The position numbers were made by a program, and so were the translations under genes. A DNA stretch of 64,000 nucleotides from positions 1-64,000 of the forward strand of contig JBFMBL010000012.1 of NCBI GenBank assembly GCA_040755195.1, in the 5' to 3' direction. Under the pieces are notes generated by a model. It made no database searches, was not told the DNA's origin, and was given only the letters and a program-made list of their open reading frames with translations. Shown here piece after piece: positions 16,272 to 25,396 of this stretch. Positions within the stretch are counted from its first letter, which is position 1. The number at the start of each line of letters is the position of its first letter. The DNA comes from SURF-55 sp040755195 (GTDB lineage Bacteria; Bacillota; Desulfotomaculia; Desulfotomaculales; Ammonificaceae).

Positions 16272-16384
16272 CACCACAGAGGCACGGAGTTCACAGAGAA
16301 CAGAAATATCAAGACTAAATAACAAAAATGAATACCTCTATTTCGGTTTTTCCCCCTCCGTGTTCTCTGTGTCTCTGTGGTTAT
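16272..16384. repeat. Inverted-repeat element of the ACCACAGAGGCAC family
   Basis: The arms CACCACAGAGGCACGGAG at the left and, near the right, CTCTGTGTCTCTGTGG are inverted copies about 110 bases apart, so the segment can fold into a long imperfect hairpin between rpoN and gap. The right arm ends at the rpoN stop codon. A single arm of the same family lies at 31308-31338. Such sequences are dispersed in many bacterial genomes; here it may act as a terminator-like structure. Confidence 0.75.
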
Positions 16385-17796
16385 TTTTTCTTGCCGTTTT
16401 GCCCCCCCGCCCGAACCCGCCTCTTGGAAGTCCCGGAGATTCCCTGATCCGCACGGTATTTCGCCACTGTTCGCCGTGAAACCTTGATCCCGCGCACGGA
16501 AAGTATATTTACAATCTCCTGGTCGCTTAGAGGTTTTCCCGGGTTTTCGGCTGCCACAATCTCCTTTATCAACCATTTTACCGACTGGGCGGCTACCGCT
16601 TTGCCGCTTGCGTCGCTTACTCCCCCGCTAAAGAAAACCTTCAGTCTAAAAATCCCCCTGGGGCACTGTACATATTTTCTGGCCACCGCACGCGAAACCG
16701 TGGATTCGTGGAGTCCTACCGCCCGGGCGACTTCTCGTAGGGTCAACGGTTTCAGCGCGGCGATACCGGTGTCCAAAAAATCTCGCTGCCGCCGGACCAA
16801 CTCGGAGACAATCCTGTACAGGGTCATCCTGCGTTGTTCAATGCTCTTTATAATCCAGAGCGCCTGCTTGTACTTGGTTTGAATGAAGTTCCTGGCTTCG
16901 GGATTTGCGGTGTCCCGGCGGACCAGTTCCTGGTACGCACGGTTTATTACCAAACGCGGGTAAGCCGTCTCGTTAACCAGGACCACGTATTCCCCGCCGA
17001 CTTTCTCAATGATAACGTCGGGTAAGAGGTACTGTACCGGTTCACCGGGGAAGCTGCTGCCGGGCTTCGGACTAAAGCCTCGTATAGTTCCGACGGCCTG
17101 CGATACTTCTTCCAAAGTAACGCCGAGTTGACGCGCGATAATCGGCAACTTTCCCCCGGCCACCGCTTCAAGGTGGTCGGAAATGATTTTCCCCACCAGC
17201 GCTTCGGCCAATCCCTTACTCTCGGCCTGTAAAAGAAGGCATTCTTTAAGGTTACGCGCCCCAATACCGGGAGGATCTAATGTTTGCACCAGCTTAAGCG
17301 CTTTCTCTACTACAGCCGGCGGGACGCCGAGAGATCCGGCGGCGTCCCGTACGTTAACCCTGAAGTAACCATCGCCGTCTATGTTACCGATTATGTATTC
17401 ACAGATTAAATGGTCGTATGTCGACAGATGCAAAAAACCGATCTGGGTAATCAGGTAGTCATAAAGGGTGGGCGCACTACTCGAGCGTTCCGGGTCACCG
17501 CCGTGAGCAGGAGGTTCGGCATCCCATGCCAAACCGAGATCGCTGGAGTCGGAGAAATAATCCATCCAGTCGGCGTTTTCTCGCTCATCGTCAGTTCCCC
17601 TTAATTCATTGTCAAGGGAATCCCCGTCACTTTCTTCTTCCTTTAAATCGAGCAACGGGTTCTCTATCAGTTGTTCGCTGATAAAGCTCTCAAGTTCTTG
17701 CGAGGAAAACTGGAGTATCGCTACCGCCTGTTGAAGTTCATTTCTAAAAACCAATTTTTGCGTGTGTTCAAGACGCACATCCGGACCGGTACCCAT
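16381..17796 (-). CDS. rpoN: RNA polymerase sigma-54 factor RpoN (SigL)
   Basis: A 471-residue sigma-54. The N-terminal region I is Gln/Leu-rich (LVFRNELQQAVAILQFSSQE) and contacts bacterial enhancer-binding activators. An acidic linker (about residues 50-75) and the core-binding domain follow, then an HTH (LREVARAVGLHESTVSRAVA) for the -12 element and the RpoN box near residue 440 (VSRRTVAKYRADQGI) for the -24 element. It lies directly upstream of gap on the same strand. No enhancer-binding protein is in this window. Confidence 0.97.
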   Translation of the reverse strand: MGTGPDVRLEHTQKLVFRNELQQAVAILQFSSQELESFISEQLIENPLLDLKEEESDGDSLDNELRGTDDERENADWMDYFSDSSDLGLAWDAEPPAHGGDPERSSSAPTLYDYLITQIGFLHLSTYDHLICEYIIGNIDGDGYFRVNVRDAAGSLGVPPAVVEKALKLVQTLDPPGIGARNLKECLLLQAESKGLAEALVGKIISDHLEAVAGGKLPIIARQLGVTLEEVSQAVGTIRGFSPKPGSSFPGEPVQYLLPDVIIEKVGGEYVVLVNETAYPRLVINRAYQELVRRDTANPEARNFIQTKYKQALWIIKSIEQRRMTLYRIVSELVRRQRDFLDTGIAALKPLTLREVARAVGLHESTVSRAVARKYVQCPRGIFRLKVFFSGGVSDASGKAVAAQSVKWLIKEIVAAENPGKPLSDQEIVNILSVRGIKVSRRTVAKYRADQGISGTSKRRVRAGGQNGKKK

Positions 17797-17838
17797 AACC
17801 TTACCTCCAGGGTTTTACACACCGCAACCAAACTTCGA

Positions 17839-18810
17839 TTAGACATTGTCTTTGTTGCCGTCCGACTCCATCTTCTTTCTTATACGCCGGGCAATGGCGG
17901 ACAGTCTGCGCAACCGGTGATTGACACAGGATTTCGATACCGGAGGATGCAGCAGTTCGCCCAGTTCTTTCAGAGTGATCTCGGGGTGTACCAGTCTTAA
18001 ACGCGCCAGTTCCCTTAGTTCATCCGGTATACCCTCCAACCCTACGTGTACAATAATCAGCTCTATTTCTTCTTTGCGCCGCAGCGACGCCTCAACGGTC
18101 TTGTTAAGATTTGCGGTTTCGCAGTTCACCAAGCGGTTGACCCTGTTTTTTATTTCCCGAAAAATGCGGGCGTTTTCCAGATCTAAAAGCGCGCCGGTCG
18201 CCCCCATCAACTTGAGGCACTCGCTTATCGCCGCGCTTTCCTTTAAATAAACCACATAACCGCTCTTCCGAGCGGCATAACGGGCTTTTAAACCAAGCCG
18301 GTTCAAAAGCTTTATTATATCCTGGGCGCAGGCCGCCGAAGGCGATAAAAACTCAAGGTGATAACCCTCGCCGCTGTTGCTGACCCAACCCGCGCCAAGA
18401 AAAAGCCCCCGGAGATATGACCGGCGGCAACACTCTCGCTGCAACAGCATACGCCGGATACCGGGAAGAGGATGCCCAAAACGGTCCACAACGCCTATTT
18501 TGGCCATTATTTTATTGGGGTCCCCAGGAATCCGTACGAGAAAAAGCTTCGTTTTCCTAAACCGCCGTTGTTCCCGCGTCACAACAGTGACCGGTACGCC
18601 GAATACGGTTTGTGCCAACCTGTATGCCTTCCTGGCAACCGCTGAGTTCTCGGTCCGGATGTCTACCCCGGGACCATTACCGGAACCTCTTGCCACACGC
18701 GCGGCAACTCTGGCCAATCCGGCGAGTTCGCTCAACACGCAGCATGGCCGCTCCCCTACGACCCTTACCAGATCCCCTTTAGTAGCCCGGGAAAATGACG
18801 AAACACCCAT
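17839..18810 (-). CDS. whiA: DNA-binding protein WhiA
   Basis: A 323-residue WhiA: an N-terminal LAGLIDADG-homing-endonuclease-like domain without nuclease function (FLGAGWVSNSGEGYHLEF) and a C-terminal helix-turn-helix (PEITLKELGELLHPPVSKSCVNHRLRRL, split here by a variable loop). WhiA influences cell division and chromosome segregation in Firmicutes and sporulation in Actinobacteria. I take the ATG at 18810 (MGVSSFSRATK), in line with family starts; a TATAAT just upstream (within 18832-18839) makes longer versions unlikely. In most Firmicutes the neighbour order is rapZ-yvcK-whiA; here yvcK is missing. Confidence 0.95.
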   Translation of the reverse strand: MGVSSFSRATKGDLVRVVGERPCCVLSELAGLARVAARVARGSGNGPGVDIRTENSAVARKAYRLAQTVFGVPVTVVTREQRRFRKTKLFLVRIPGDPNKIMAKIGVVDRFGHPLPGIRRMLLQRECCRRSYLRGLFLGAGWVSNSGEGYHLEFLSPSAACAQDIIKLLNRLGLKARYAARKSGYVVYLKESAAISECLKLMGATGALLDLENARIFREIKNRVNRLVNCETANLNKTVEASLRRKEEIELIIVHVGLEGIPDELRELARLRLVHPEITLKELGELLHPPVSKSCVNHRLRRLSAIARRIRKKMESDGNKDNV

Positions 18811-18905
18811 TCTCACAACGCCTTTCACCGACATTATACCACTAAACACCGGCTGATTGTGAGGCTTTTTCCAGCCGTGCAAGACCGCTGTAAAACCGCC
18901 CTTCG

Positions 18906-19799
18906 TTAAGGAGTATAACGTGTGATCTCCCGGACAAACCTCCGGTTGCTGTAACGCCCCATTATCCGGATCCGCTTGAGCATATAGGGATCGTCCTTTC
19001 GCCTGTTAACGCCCTGAATACAGGTAACCGCAGTTTTGAAACCGGCCGCCCGCACCATGGCCGCAACTTGCGGGTTAACATCGCCGTAGGGATAGCAAAA
19101 ATGGTCGACCCGGCACCCCAGTGTTTTTTCGAGCCTGTTTTTGGCCGTTACAATCTGGTACCGGGCCTCGGCCGGGTCGAGTCCGGTGAGGTGCGGGTGG
19201 TCCATGGTATGCGCTCCGAAGTCGACCATTCCGGAGGCTCTCATCTCTCTGATCTCATGCCAGCCCAGCATCCGGTTTCTGGGCTGTACTCCCCGGTCGG
19301 CATCGAAGAAGTTGTAACCCCCGGTCGAGTTGTACACCTGGTAGATGGTAGCGCAAAAGTGATACTTTTTTAATATAGGCCAGGCGTAAATGTAATTATC
19401 GCGGTAGCCGTCGTCAAAGGTAATAACAACAGGCTTGGGTGGCAAAGTCCCTTCTCCTTCCAAGAAGGACTTCGCTTCATCCATACTTACGACAGTGTAC
19501 CCGTGATTCTTGAGGTAGTTCATTTGCCAGTCAAACTTCTCGGGAGAAACGCGCAAACCCAGACCGCCCGCTGCCCGGTCCGGGTTAATCTTATGATATG
19601 CAAGAATGGTTACCACGTCCGGCTTGTTACCGGATAAAACAGTTCTTGTGTAACCGGTTATTAAAGGAAACATGAGAACGAACGCCAATAAGACCCCAGC
19701 GGCCGGCAGCCATAAACGCAAAAAAAGGCCTTTTGTACAGACCTCGGATTCGTTTCGGCCCAAATGTCTCTTAGCCCCTAACCCAATAAACTTCAACAC
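18906..19799 (-). CDS. Polysaccharide deacetylase, membrane-anchored (CE4 family)
   Basis: A 297-residue protein with one N-terminal membrane helix (about residues 27-50) and an extracellular NodB-type domain. The metal-binding motif 1 VITFDDGYRDN and motif 2 HTMDHPHL (the H-xxx-H pattern) are present, as is the late CYPYGD motif. Such enzymes remove N-acetyl groups from peptidoglycan or a surface polysaccharide. It sits between rapZ and whiA, exactly where yvcK/mgfK normally lies. The substrate cannot be told from the sequence; a PdaA-like or IcaB-like role are both open. Confidence 0.9.
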   Translation of the reverse strand: MLKFIGLGAKRHLGRNESEVCTKGLFLRLWLPAAGVLLAFVLMFPLITGYTRTVLSGNKPDVVTILAYHKINPDRAAGGLGLRVSPEKFDWQMNYLKNHGYTVVSMDEAKSFLEGEGTLPPKPVVITFDDGYRDNYIYAWPILKKYHFCATIYQVYNSTGGYNFFDADRGVQPRNRMLGWHEIREMRASGMVDFGAHTMDHPHLTGLDPAEARYQIVTAKNRLEKTLGCRVDHFCYPYGDVNPQVAAMVRAAGFKTAVTCIQGVNRRKDDPYMLKRIRIMGRYSNRRFVREITRYTP

Positions 19800-19824
19800 C
19801 CGGCGCCTCTTACAACCGCAACGC

Positions 19825-20703
19825 TCAGCCTACTGACTGACCGCCTTCCCGCTGCACATCCCTGTGGCGAACGGTTACCTGGTATTCTTTGGCCGTAAGA
19901 ATCTCGTCCAGCCTGTTTGCAATCGCCACAGACCGGTGACGGCCGCCAGTACAACCCACAGCCACCGTCAGCATGGTCTTTCCCTCTTTAATATACAGCG
20001 GGATCAGGAAGTCTATAAGGTTTGTGAATTTGGCTAGGAACTCAACGGTTACCGCCGAGGCAAAAACAAATTCCTTTACCGGTGTATCATCCCCGGTAAG
20101 CGGGCGCAAGCGTGCAATGTAGTGTGGATTGGGTAGAAAACGTACGTCTATTACCAGATCGGCGTCGAGCGGAATACCGTATTTATATCCAAAAGAAAGA
20201 ACGGTTATCCGGAAACGGCGGAGGTCTTCACCGCTGCCGAACAGATTGGTCAGTTGTTCCTTAAGCTGCTGGACAGGCAGCTCGGTGGTGTCGATGATTT
20301 TGTGCGCGCGCCCCCTGAGTTCCTCAAGCCGCATCCGCTCTTCCCTTATTGAGTCCAGCAGTTCGCCGCCAAGAGGATGGGGCCGACGGGATTCCTTAAA
20401 ACGCCGTACCAGCGTCTCGTCCGACGCCTCAAGGAAAACGATTTCATATGGAAAACCATCCCGGTCCAAGCCCGCAAGCACCTTGAAAACCGCGTCGAAG
20501 AGTTCACCGCCGCGCACGTCCACCACCAGGGCGATACGCTGGATAGGGGCAGCCGCTCGCGCGCACAGATCCGCAAACGTCGGGATCAAGGAAGGCGGCA
20601 GGTTATCAACACAGAAAAACCCGATGTCCTCAAGACACCGCACCGCCTGTGTTTTGCCGGCGCCCGAAAGTCCTGTTAGGATTACCAGCCTGGGACTCGG
20701 CAT
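19825..20703 (-). CDS. rapZ: RNase adapter / nucleotide-binding protein RapZ (YvcJ)
   Basis: A 292-residue RapZ. The N-terminal P-loop is ILTGLSGAGKTQAVRCLED and the C-terminal domain holds the conserved GCTGGRHRSVAIAN and VRHRDV motifs. In enterobacteria RapZ controls glucosamine-6-phosphate synthase through a small RNA; in Firmicutes YvcJ is a GTP/ATP-hydrolysing protein linked to cell-wall precursor metabolism. The start ATG at 20703 directly follows a region of degenerate heptamer repeats. It shows no damage. Confidence 0.95.
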   Translation of the reverse strand: MPSPRLVILTGLSGAGKTQAVRCLEDIGFFCVDNLPPSLIPTFADLCARAAAPIQRIALVVDVRGGELFDAVFKVLAGLDRDGFPYEIVFLEASDETLVRRFKESRRPHPLGGELLDSIREERMRLEELRGRAHKIIDTTELPVQQLKEQLTNLFGSGEDLRRFRITVLSFGYKYGIPLDADLVIDVRFLPNPHYIARLRPLTGDDTPVKEFVFASAVTVEFLAKFTNLIDFLIPLYIKEGKTMLTVAVGCTGGRHRSVAIANRLDEILTAKEYQVTVRHRDVQREGGQSVG

Positions 20704-20711
20704 TTCAAGTA

Positions 20712-20960
20712 CCTCTTTCGAGTTACGGGTTGCGGGTTACGGGTTAAGTCCTAAGTCGAAAGTCGAAAGTCCAACATCCGAGATTGGGAACTGGAAACCA
20801 AAAATGCAAATTGCAATACAGGAGGCACGGGTTGCGAGTTGCGAGTTGCGAGTTTCCGACCCCGAAGTTCTGAATTCGGGGACTCGCGACTTTGGACTCG
20901 TGACTCGTGACTTGTATCTTCTGACTTCAGACTTCGGAATTCCGAATTCTGATTCTACCG
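20712..20960. repeat. Period-7 degenerate tandem repeats upstream of rapZ
   Basis: Two stretches made of seven-base units: around 20720-20785 (GAGTTAC, GGGTTGC, GGGTTAC, AGTCGAA twice) and around 20825-20955 (GAGTTGC repeated, then GGACTCG, TGACTCG, TGACTTG, TGACTTC, AGACTTC). The tract fills almost the whole rapZ-to-isomerase gap and reaches the 3' end of the isomerase gene. No gene is visible inside. Confidence 0.8.
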
Positions 20961-22016
20961 CTTCGCCAATTCCCCTTTTAAGTAGTCTATAACCTTAACC
21001 GGCCCGGGGTCAATGCCATAAAGCGCGGCAAGGTAAAAACTCGTCCAGTCGCCCATGTATATAAGGGAGTAAAGACGGGCAAGCATACCGCTGCCGGTGG
21101 AATCAATCTCCGAAATACCGCCGACCTTATCCGCAATAACCCGCCTTGTAACCTCCATCCGGTAGTCCACACGCGGATGATCCCCTTTGTCCTTGAGCAA
21201 CACCACCCATAGTTTTTTCAGCAAATCCGCAGGATTCCCAAAACCGACAATTTCGTTGTGGTTAAGCTCCGGGAAGACGTTCCAGTAGGCGGGCGCCTTT
21301 GCGTTTTCGTTAATCTGCCCCTTCCAGCGCTGGGCCACAACCTCGGTGTTACCGTGAGACCCCCAGATCACCGGGATGCGGTCCTTAAACTTCTGCGCAA
21401 GCTGTTTGGCAGGGTTCTTATCGACTGGTGTTTCTATCCTGTAGACGGCGGCGTGCTTCTTCATCTCCCGCTCCAGTTCGTCTATCTCGGGGCTGACGCC
21501 GCCAAGAAGCCCCAGCCGCTCAAGGACCGCCAGCATCGGCAGGAAAAGGTAACCCGTCGCGGCCCGCGGCTGCAAACCGCCGGGCACCTCTATAACCGGT
21601 ATGTTGTCCGCGTCCGCGAGCGCCCGCAGCTTTCCGCCCGCAGTCAAAACGATAACAGGGGACCCTTTTTCCCGGGCCCGGTGGTATGCGCTCAAGGTCT
21701 CTTCGGTATTTCCCGAATAACTCACCGCAAAGACCAGGGTTTTGCCGTCCACAAATGCCGGCAGCGTATAATCTCGATTCACCTGAACCGGCACGCCGAG
21801 CCGCTCCTGACAATAAATGCGCAAAAGATCCCCCCCGATGGCGGAACCTCCTAAACCCGTTACCAGCACCGCCCGGACATCATCCACCGTCCGTAAGGGC
21901 GCCTTTTGCCCCGCCTGATATGCCTGTAAACACTGGGCGCCCAAATCCGCCAGCGAGGAGTGCATTCCCACGGTATCCAGAGCTTTTAACTTCGCTGTGT
22001 CGTTAAGATCCACCAA
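20955..22016 (-). CDS. Bifunctional phosphoglucose/phosphomannose isomerase
   Basis: A 353-residue sugar isomerase of the PGI/PMI family (SIS fold), interconverting glucose 6-phosphate or mannose 6-phosphate with fructose 6-phosphate. The N-terminal SIS domain has TGLGGSAIGGDLLRIY and VSYSGNTEETLSAY; the C-terminal domain has the catalytic region PELNHNEIVGFG. The ATG at 22016 opens MVDLNDTAKLKALDT. It stands at the head of a carbohydrate cluster (debranching enzyme, glucokinase and a HAD phosphatase lie upstream on the same strand), so it probably feeds released glucose into glycolysis. Confidence 0.93.
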   Translation of the reverse strand: MVDLNDTAKLKALDTVGMHSSLADLGAQCLQAYQAGQKAPLRTVDDVRAVLVTGLGGSAIGGDLLRIYCQERLGVPVQVNRDYTLPAFVDGKTLVFAVSYSGNTEETLSAYHRAREKGSPVIVLTAGGKLRALADADNIPVIEVPGGLQPRAATGYLFLPMLAVLERLGLLGGVSPEIDELEREMKKHAAVYRIETPVDKNPAKQLAQKFKDRIPVIWGSHGNTEVVAQRWKGQINENAKAPAYWNVFPELNHNEIVGFGNPADLLKKLWVVLLKDKGDHPRVDYRMEVTRRVIADKVGGISEIDSTGSGMLARLYSLIYMGDWTSFYLAALYGIDPGPVKVIDYLKGELAKR

Positions 22017-22046
22017 CCGCCTTCCCCTCCTTCTTAAAATATAGTA

Positions 22047-22205
22047 CTTCTTTCGATGAGCGCAGCGATGAGCTTCGCATTACTGCGTCAGACCGGCAGA
22101 GCCGAATCCTCACGTACCTCCATGTACGCTCCGGTTCGTCTCTGCCGGTCTTCCTTGTACTGCTCGCTCCTCGCCGCGTTCCGCCTTTGTTACGTTACCG
22201 CTTCG
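22047..22205. repeat. Hairpin-forming repeat element with CACGTAC...GTACGCTCCG core
   Basis: The segment contains a strong nested hairpin: GACCGGCAGAG pairs with CTCTGCCGGTC, inside it CGAATCC pairs with GGTTCG, and the tip reads CACGTACCTCCATGTACGC. Its flanks (TTCTTTCGATGAGCGCAGCG on the left and CTCGCCGCGTTCCG on the right) recur in a shortened form at 48440-48500. The same tip is present in the MITE-like elements at 40.1, 43.3 and 62.4 kb. I cannot fix exact ends or a target duplication. Confidence 0.7.
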
Positions 22206-22232
22206 AAGCAGCCAGCTTAAGGATCTACATTT

Positions 22233-24215
22233 TCATCGTTCGTGGTGCCGCCCAAGACAACGAACTTCCAGCACATCTTCCGCATACGCCCGGAGAACCT
22301 CCGCCACTCCCCAGGCCTGGGCAAAGCAACCCCGCGGCAGATGAGGCATATCCCCGTCAAAGATTTCAGACACGTAACCCACTCCGTGGTCGCCGAGATG
22401 GTCCACGAAAGGCGCAAGAAAGGCACGCGCCCGTTCGCGGCTTGCCTCGGATTGATTGTGTACCTTACGGTAAGCGGTAACAAAGGGGCCGGCAAGCCAG
22501 CTCCAAACCGTTCCCTGGTGGTAAGCGGCATCCCGGCTTCCGACATCCCCCGAATAGCAGCCCTTATAAGCCGGATCCCCTGTGGAAAGGGAACGTAACC
22601 CGTAAGGGGTATAAAGCTCTTGTTCGACGCAGCGCAGCACCGCGCGCGATTGTTCCGGCTCAAGCGGGGAATACGGCAGACTTACGGCAAAAATCTGGTT
22701 GGGACGAATACTGGGGTCGCTACCGTCACTGCGCAGGACATCGTAAAGGTAACCATCCGGACACCAGAAGGCTTTAAAACCATTGCGAACCCGCTCGCGA
22801 AGCCCGGCGAAAGGAAAAGCAAGGCCAAAGCGATGATAGAAGCTTTCGAGGACACAAACAGCATTGTACCATAGTGCGTTTATCTCCACCGCTTTGCCGT
22901 GCCGGGGCGTGACAACCCAGCCGCCGACCTTCGCGTCCATCCAGGTGAGTTGGATCCCGGGATCACCGGCCTGAATAAGGCCGTCGTTATCCATCCGGAT
23001 CCCGAAATGCGTTCCTTCGGTATAGTGGGTCAAGATCTCGGTCAGCACCGGAAGCGCCGTCTTAAAGACGAAGTCCTCGTCTGCCGTGTACTCCAGGTAT
23101 TTATAAACAGCATGGAAGTACCAGAGCGCCGCATCTACCGTGTTGTAAAGCGGCTCTCCGCCGCTTTCCGGGAAAAGGTTAGGCAAAAGTCCGCCCCTGA
23201 GGTGTGAACCAAACAAAGTCAGAATCTCACGGGCTGAGGCGTACCGGCGGGTTGTAAGGGTCAGTCCGGGCAAAGCAATCATGGCATCACGGCCCCAGTC
23301 GGTGAACCACGGGTAGCCGGCGATTACGGTCGCGGTATCCGTCGCGGCCCGTTTTACCACAAAAGCGTCCGCCGCTCGCACCAGGGTCAAAGCGAAAGGG
23401 TCACCCAGACCGGTATCTTTTTCAAGTTCCCGCAGCCTCTCCTTTTCCTCTGAAAGAAGCGCGCCCGCAACGGCTGGATCAAGACCTTCGCCCGCGGCAG
23501 CCGTTACCGCGAAAACGGTCTCGTCTTCCGCCGACAACGCCACTTCGAACCGTCCCGGCAGGAAATGATCCTCCCAGGGGTTCAGCCCCCGCTCGGCCTC
23601 TTCCGGGTAATGCATACCGTAAAACCAGTCAGGAGAGGCATAAAACTCCCCTTTGCCGCTCTGCAGTATTAAAGGCGGCAACCCTTCCCCGCCGTTGATC
23701 ATAACGCCCCCGGAAACCGGTTCCTGGCGGAAATCAACCTCGCCCTTATAGCTGTTCCCGTGATGGCTCCGGCGGTTCACCATCGGCGTCAGGATAAGGC
23801 GCGCCGCGGGGCCGCCGTTGAATATCCGGTAAATTATAATGGCAGCGTTCACGCCATGGGGCATGAAAATAAGCTTTCGCAAAAGGATGCTTCCGAAGGA
23901 ATAGGTGAATTCCGGAAAGGGGTCTACGGTCACCCGTTGGAGGTGAACAAAGCCGCTTTCGGTCACCCCGCCCGCGGTGTGGTTCGTCGCCAGATTATAA
24001 TAAGTGCCCCCGCTTTCGACCTTTTCGTCAAGCTTGGCAAGAAGAAGAAAGCGTCTGGCTGGAGGGTTCAACGCCGCTATCAGAAGCCCGTGATATCGCC
24101 TTGTATTAGCTCCGATTACGGTGCCGGAGGCATAGCCGCCAAGCCCGTTGGTCACCAGCCACTCGCGCTCACATCCCCGTTTGAAGGTCTTCCACGCCTC
24201 TACGCCGAAATGCAC
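22233..24215 (-). CDS. Glycogen debranching enzyme (amylo-alpha-1,6-glucosidase, archaeal type)
   Basis: A protein of about 660 residues with an N-terminal beta-rich domain (REWLVTNGLGGYASGT, NTRRYHGLLIAAL) and a C-terminal GH133-like alpha/alpha barrel (GYPWFTDWGRDAMIALPGL, and QAWGVAEVLRAY near the end). It hydrolyses alpha-1,6 branch points of glycogen-like glucans. The frame opens with a GTG at 24245, but that lies in heptamer-repeat DNA without a ribosome site; I prefer the GTG at 24215, 13 bases after GGAGG, a rather long spacing, so the start is uncertain. Together with the ROK kinase and sugar isomerase it forms a storage-polysaccharide degradation cluster. Confidence 0.9.
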   Translation of the reverse strand: MHFGVEAWKTFKRGCEREWLVTNGLGGYASGTVIGANTRRYHGLLIAALNPPARRFLLLAKLDEKVESGGTYYNLATNHTAGGVTESGFVHLQRVTVDPFPEFTYSFGSILLRKLIFMPHGVNAAIIIYRIFNGGPAARLILTPMVNRRSHHGNSYKGEVDFRQEPVSGGVMINGGEGLPPLILQSGKGEFYASPDWFYGMHYPEEAERGLNPWEDHFLPGRFEVALSAEDETVFAVTAAAGEGLDPAVAGALLSEEKERLRELEKDTGLGDPFALTLVRAADAFVVKRAATDTATVIAGYPWFTDWGRDAMIALPGLTLTTRRYASAREILTLFGSHLRGGLLPNLFPESGGEPLYNTVDAALWYFHAVYKYLEYTADEDFVFKTALPVLTEILTHYTEGTHFGIRMDNDGLIQAGDPGIQLTWMDAKVGGWVVTPRHGKAVEINALWYNAVCVLESFYHRFGLAFPFAGLRERVRNGFKAFWCPDGYLYDVLRSDGSDPSIRPNQIFAVSLPYSPLEPEQSRAVLRCVEQELYTPYGLRSLSTGDPAYKGCYSGDVGSRDAAYHQGTVWSWLAGPFVTAYRKVHNQSEASRERARAFLAPFVDHLGDHGVGYVSEIFDGDMPHLPRGCFAQAWGVAEVLRAYAEDVLEVRCLGRHHER

Positions 24216-24240
24216 TTTTATTTTCCAACCTCCAAAATTA

Positions 24241-24415
24241 GTCACGAGTCACGAGTCGCGGGTCGCCAGTCCTGAGTCAAAAAAATCGCTTAGTTATACC
24301 TATCTGCATAATCCGCGGTTCCAACGTTCCCCTTGCCTCCTGCCTCATTCATCATTCCGCATTCATCATTCCTCATTCCGCATTTTGGTTCCCTTGGCGT
24401 CTTGGCGGTTTAATT
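24241..24415. repeat. Period-7 tracts plus a CCGCCAAGACGCCAAG repeat copy
   Basis: At 24241-24278 the units are GTCACGA, GTCACGA, GTCGCGG, GTCGCCA, GTCCTGA. At 24345-24386 the units are CATTCAT, CATTCCG, CATTCAT, CATTCCT, CATTCCG. At 24389-24412 lies CTTGGCGTCTTGGCGGTT, the inverse of a motif found again near 63047-63064. The gap between the glucokinase and debranching-enzyme genes holds nothing else. Confidence 0.75.
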
Positions 24416-24428
24416 ATTTTCCGAATAG

Positions 24429-25385
24429 TTATCCTGGTTTAAGGGCGTAAGCCACGGCTCCAAAAACGCCCGCCCTTCCGCCAAGCTCCGCGGTTGCCAC
24501 CTGCGCCGCCTCCCAGGCGCTCGAGAAGGCGCGGCGTTTTGCCTCTTCCTCAAACGTTCCCCAGAAAAGTGACGCGCTTTTCATCATCCCACCGCCAAGA
24601 ACAACAATGGCGGGGTTGAGGAGGTTTATAACCCCCGCTACCCCGATTCCCAGCCAGCGGGCGGCGGCGTTAAATAGACCCAGCGCCTCGCCGTCTCCCC
24701 TGATAGCCGCCTGGCTTACGGTCTCCGCAGTCACCGTCTCAATCACCCCGCCGGCCGCGGCCAGGATCGCCCTTCCTTTCCCCTGGGTGATAAGGCTTTT
24801 GGCCTCCCGGGCTACCGCGGTTCCCGAAGCGAGTGCCTCAAGACAACCTCTGTTCCCGCACTGGCACAGCGGCCCGTCAGGCAGGACGGTAATATGGCCG
24901 ATTTCACCGGCGCCGCAACCCGCCCCCCGGTAAAGCCTGCCCCCCAAGACCAGGCCCCCGCCGATTCCGGTGCTTACCGTGAGGTACACAAGGTCGTTAA
25001 CGTCTCTTCCCGCGCCGTAAACGAACTCACCCCATGCAGCAAGGTTGGCGTCGTTATCGACGAAAACGGGAACCCCTATAATCTCCTCCAGGGAAGCCTT
25101 GAGCGGCGCGTTTCGCCACCCCAGGTTCGGCGCCACGTACACAATACCCGTTTCCGTGTCGAGAGGGCCGGGGGCTCCAACCCCTACCCGGAGAAGCCCT
25201 CCGGAAACCCCTGCCAGCCGCTGTACCTCCGCCACCGTTTCCGCGATGCGGTTGAGAACCACCTCGTAGCCCTCCCGGGCAAGGGTAGGAACCTTTAATT
25301 CCGCCCGTATCTTACCGTCAAGCGTGGCCAGAGCCGTATAAATTTTCGTCCCGCCGAGATCTACCCCGACCACGTAACTGCTCAA
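24429..25385 (-). CDS. ROK-family glucokinase
   Basis: A 318-residue ROK kinase. VGVDLGGTKIYTALA is the phosphate-binding motif 1; ...NDANLAAWGE carries the sugar-contacting Asn/Asp; HITVLPDGPLCQCGNRGCLE supplies the His and three Cys of the structural zinc site. It would phosphorylate glucose to glucose 6-phosphate in the cytoplasm. It has no N-terminal HTH, so it is an enzyme and not a NagC/XylR-type repressor. It lies 12 bases after the HAD gene, so the two are probably co-transcribed, and it fits with the debranching enzyme downstream. Confidence 0.94.
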   Translation of the reverse strand: MSSYVVGVDLGGTKIYTALATLDGKIRAELKVPTLAREGYEVVLNRIAETVAEVQRLAGVSGGLLRVGVGAPGPLDTETGIVYVAPNLGWRNAPLKASLEEIIGVPVFVDNDANLAAWGEFVYGAGRDVNDLVYLTVSTGIGGGLVLGGRLYRGAGCGAGEIGHITVLPDGPLCQCGNRGCLEALASGTAVAREAKSLITQGKGRAILAAAGGVIETVTAETVSQAAIRGDGEALGLFNAAARWLGIGVAGVINLLNPAIVVLGGGMMKSASLFWGTFEEEAKRRAFSSAWEAAQVATAELGGRAGVFGAVAYALKPG

Positions 25386-25396
25386 ATAAATTCCCC

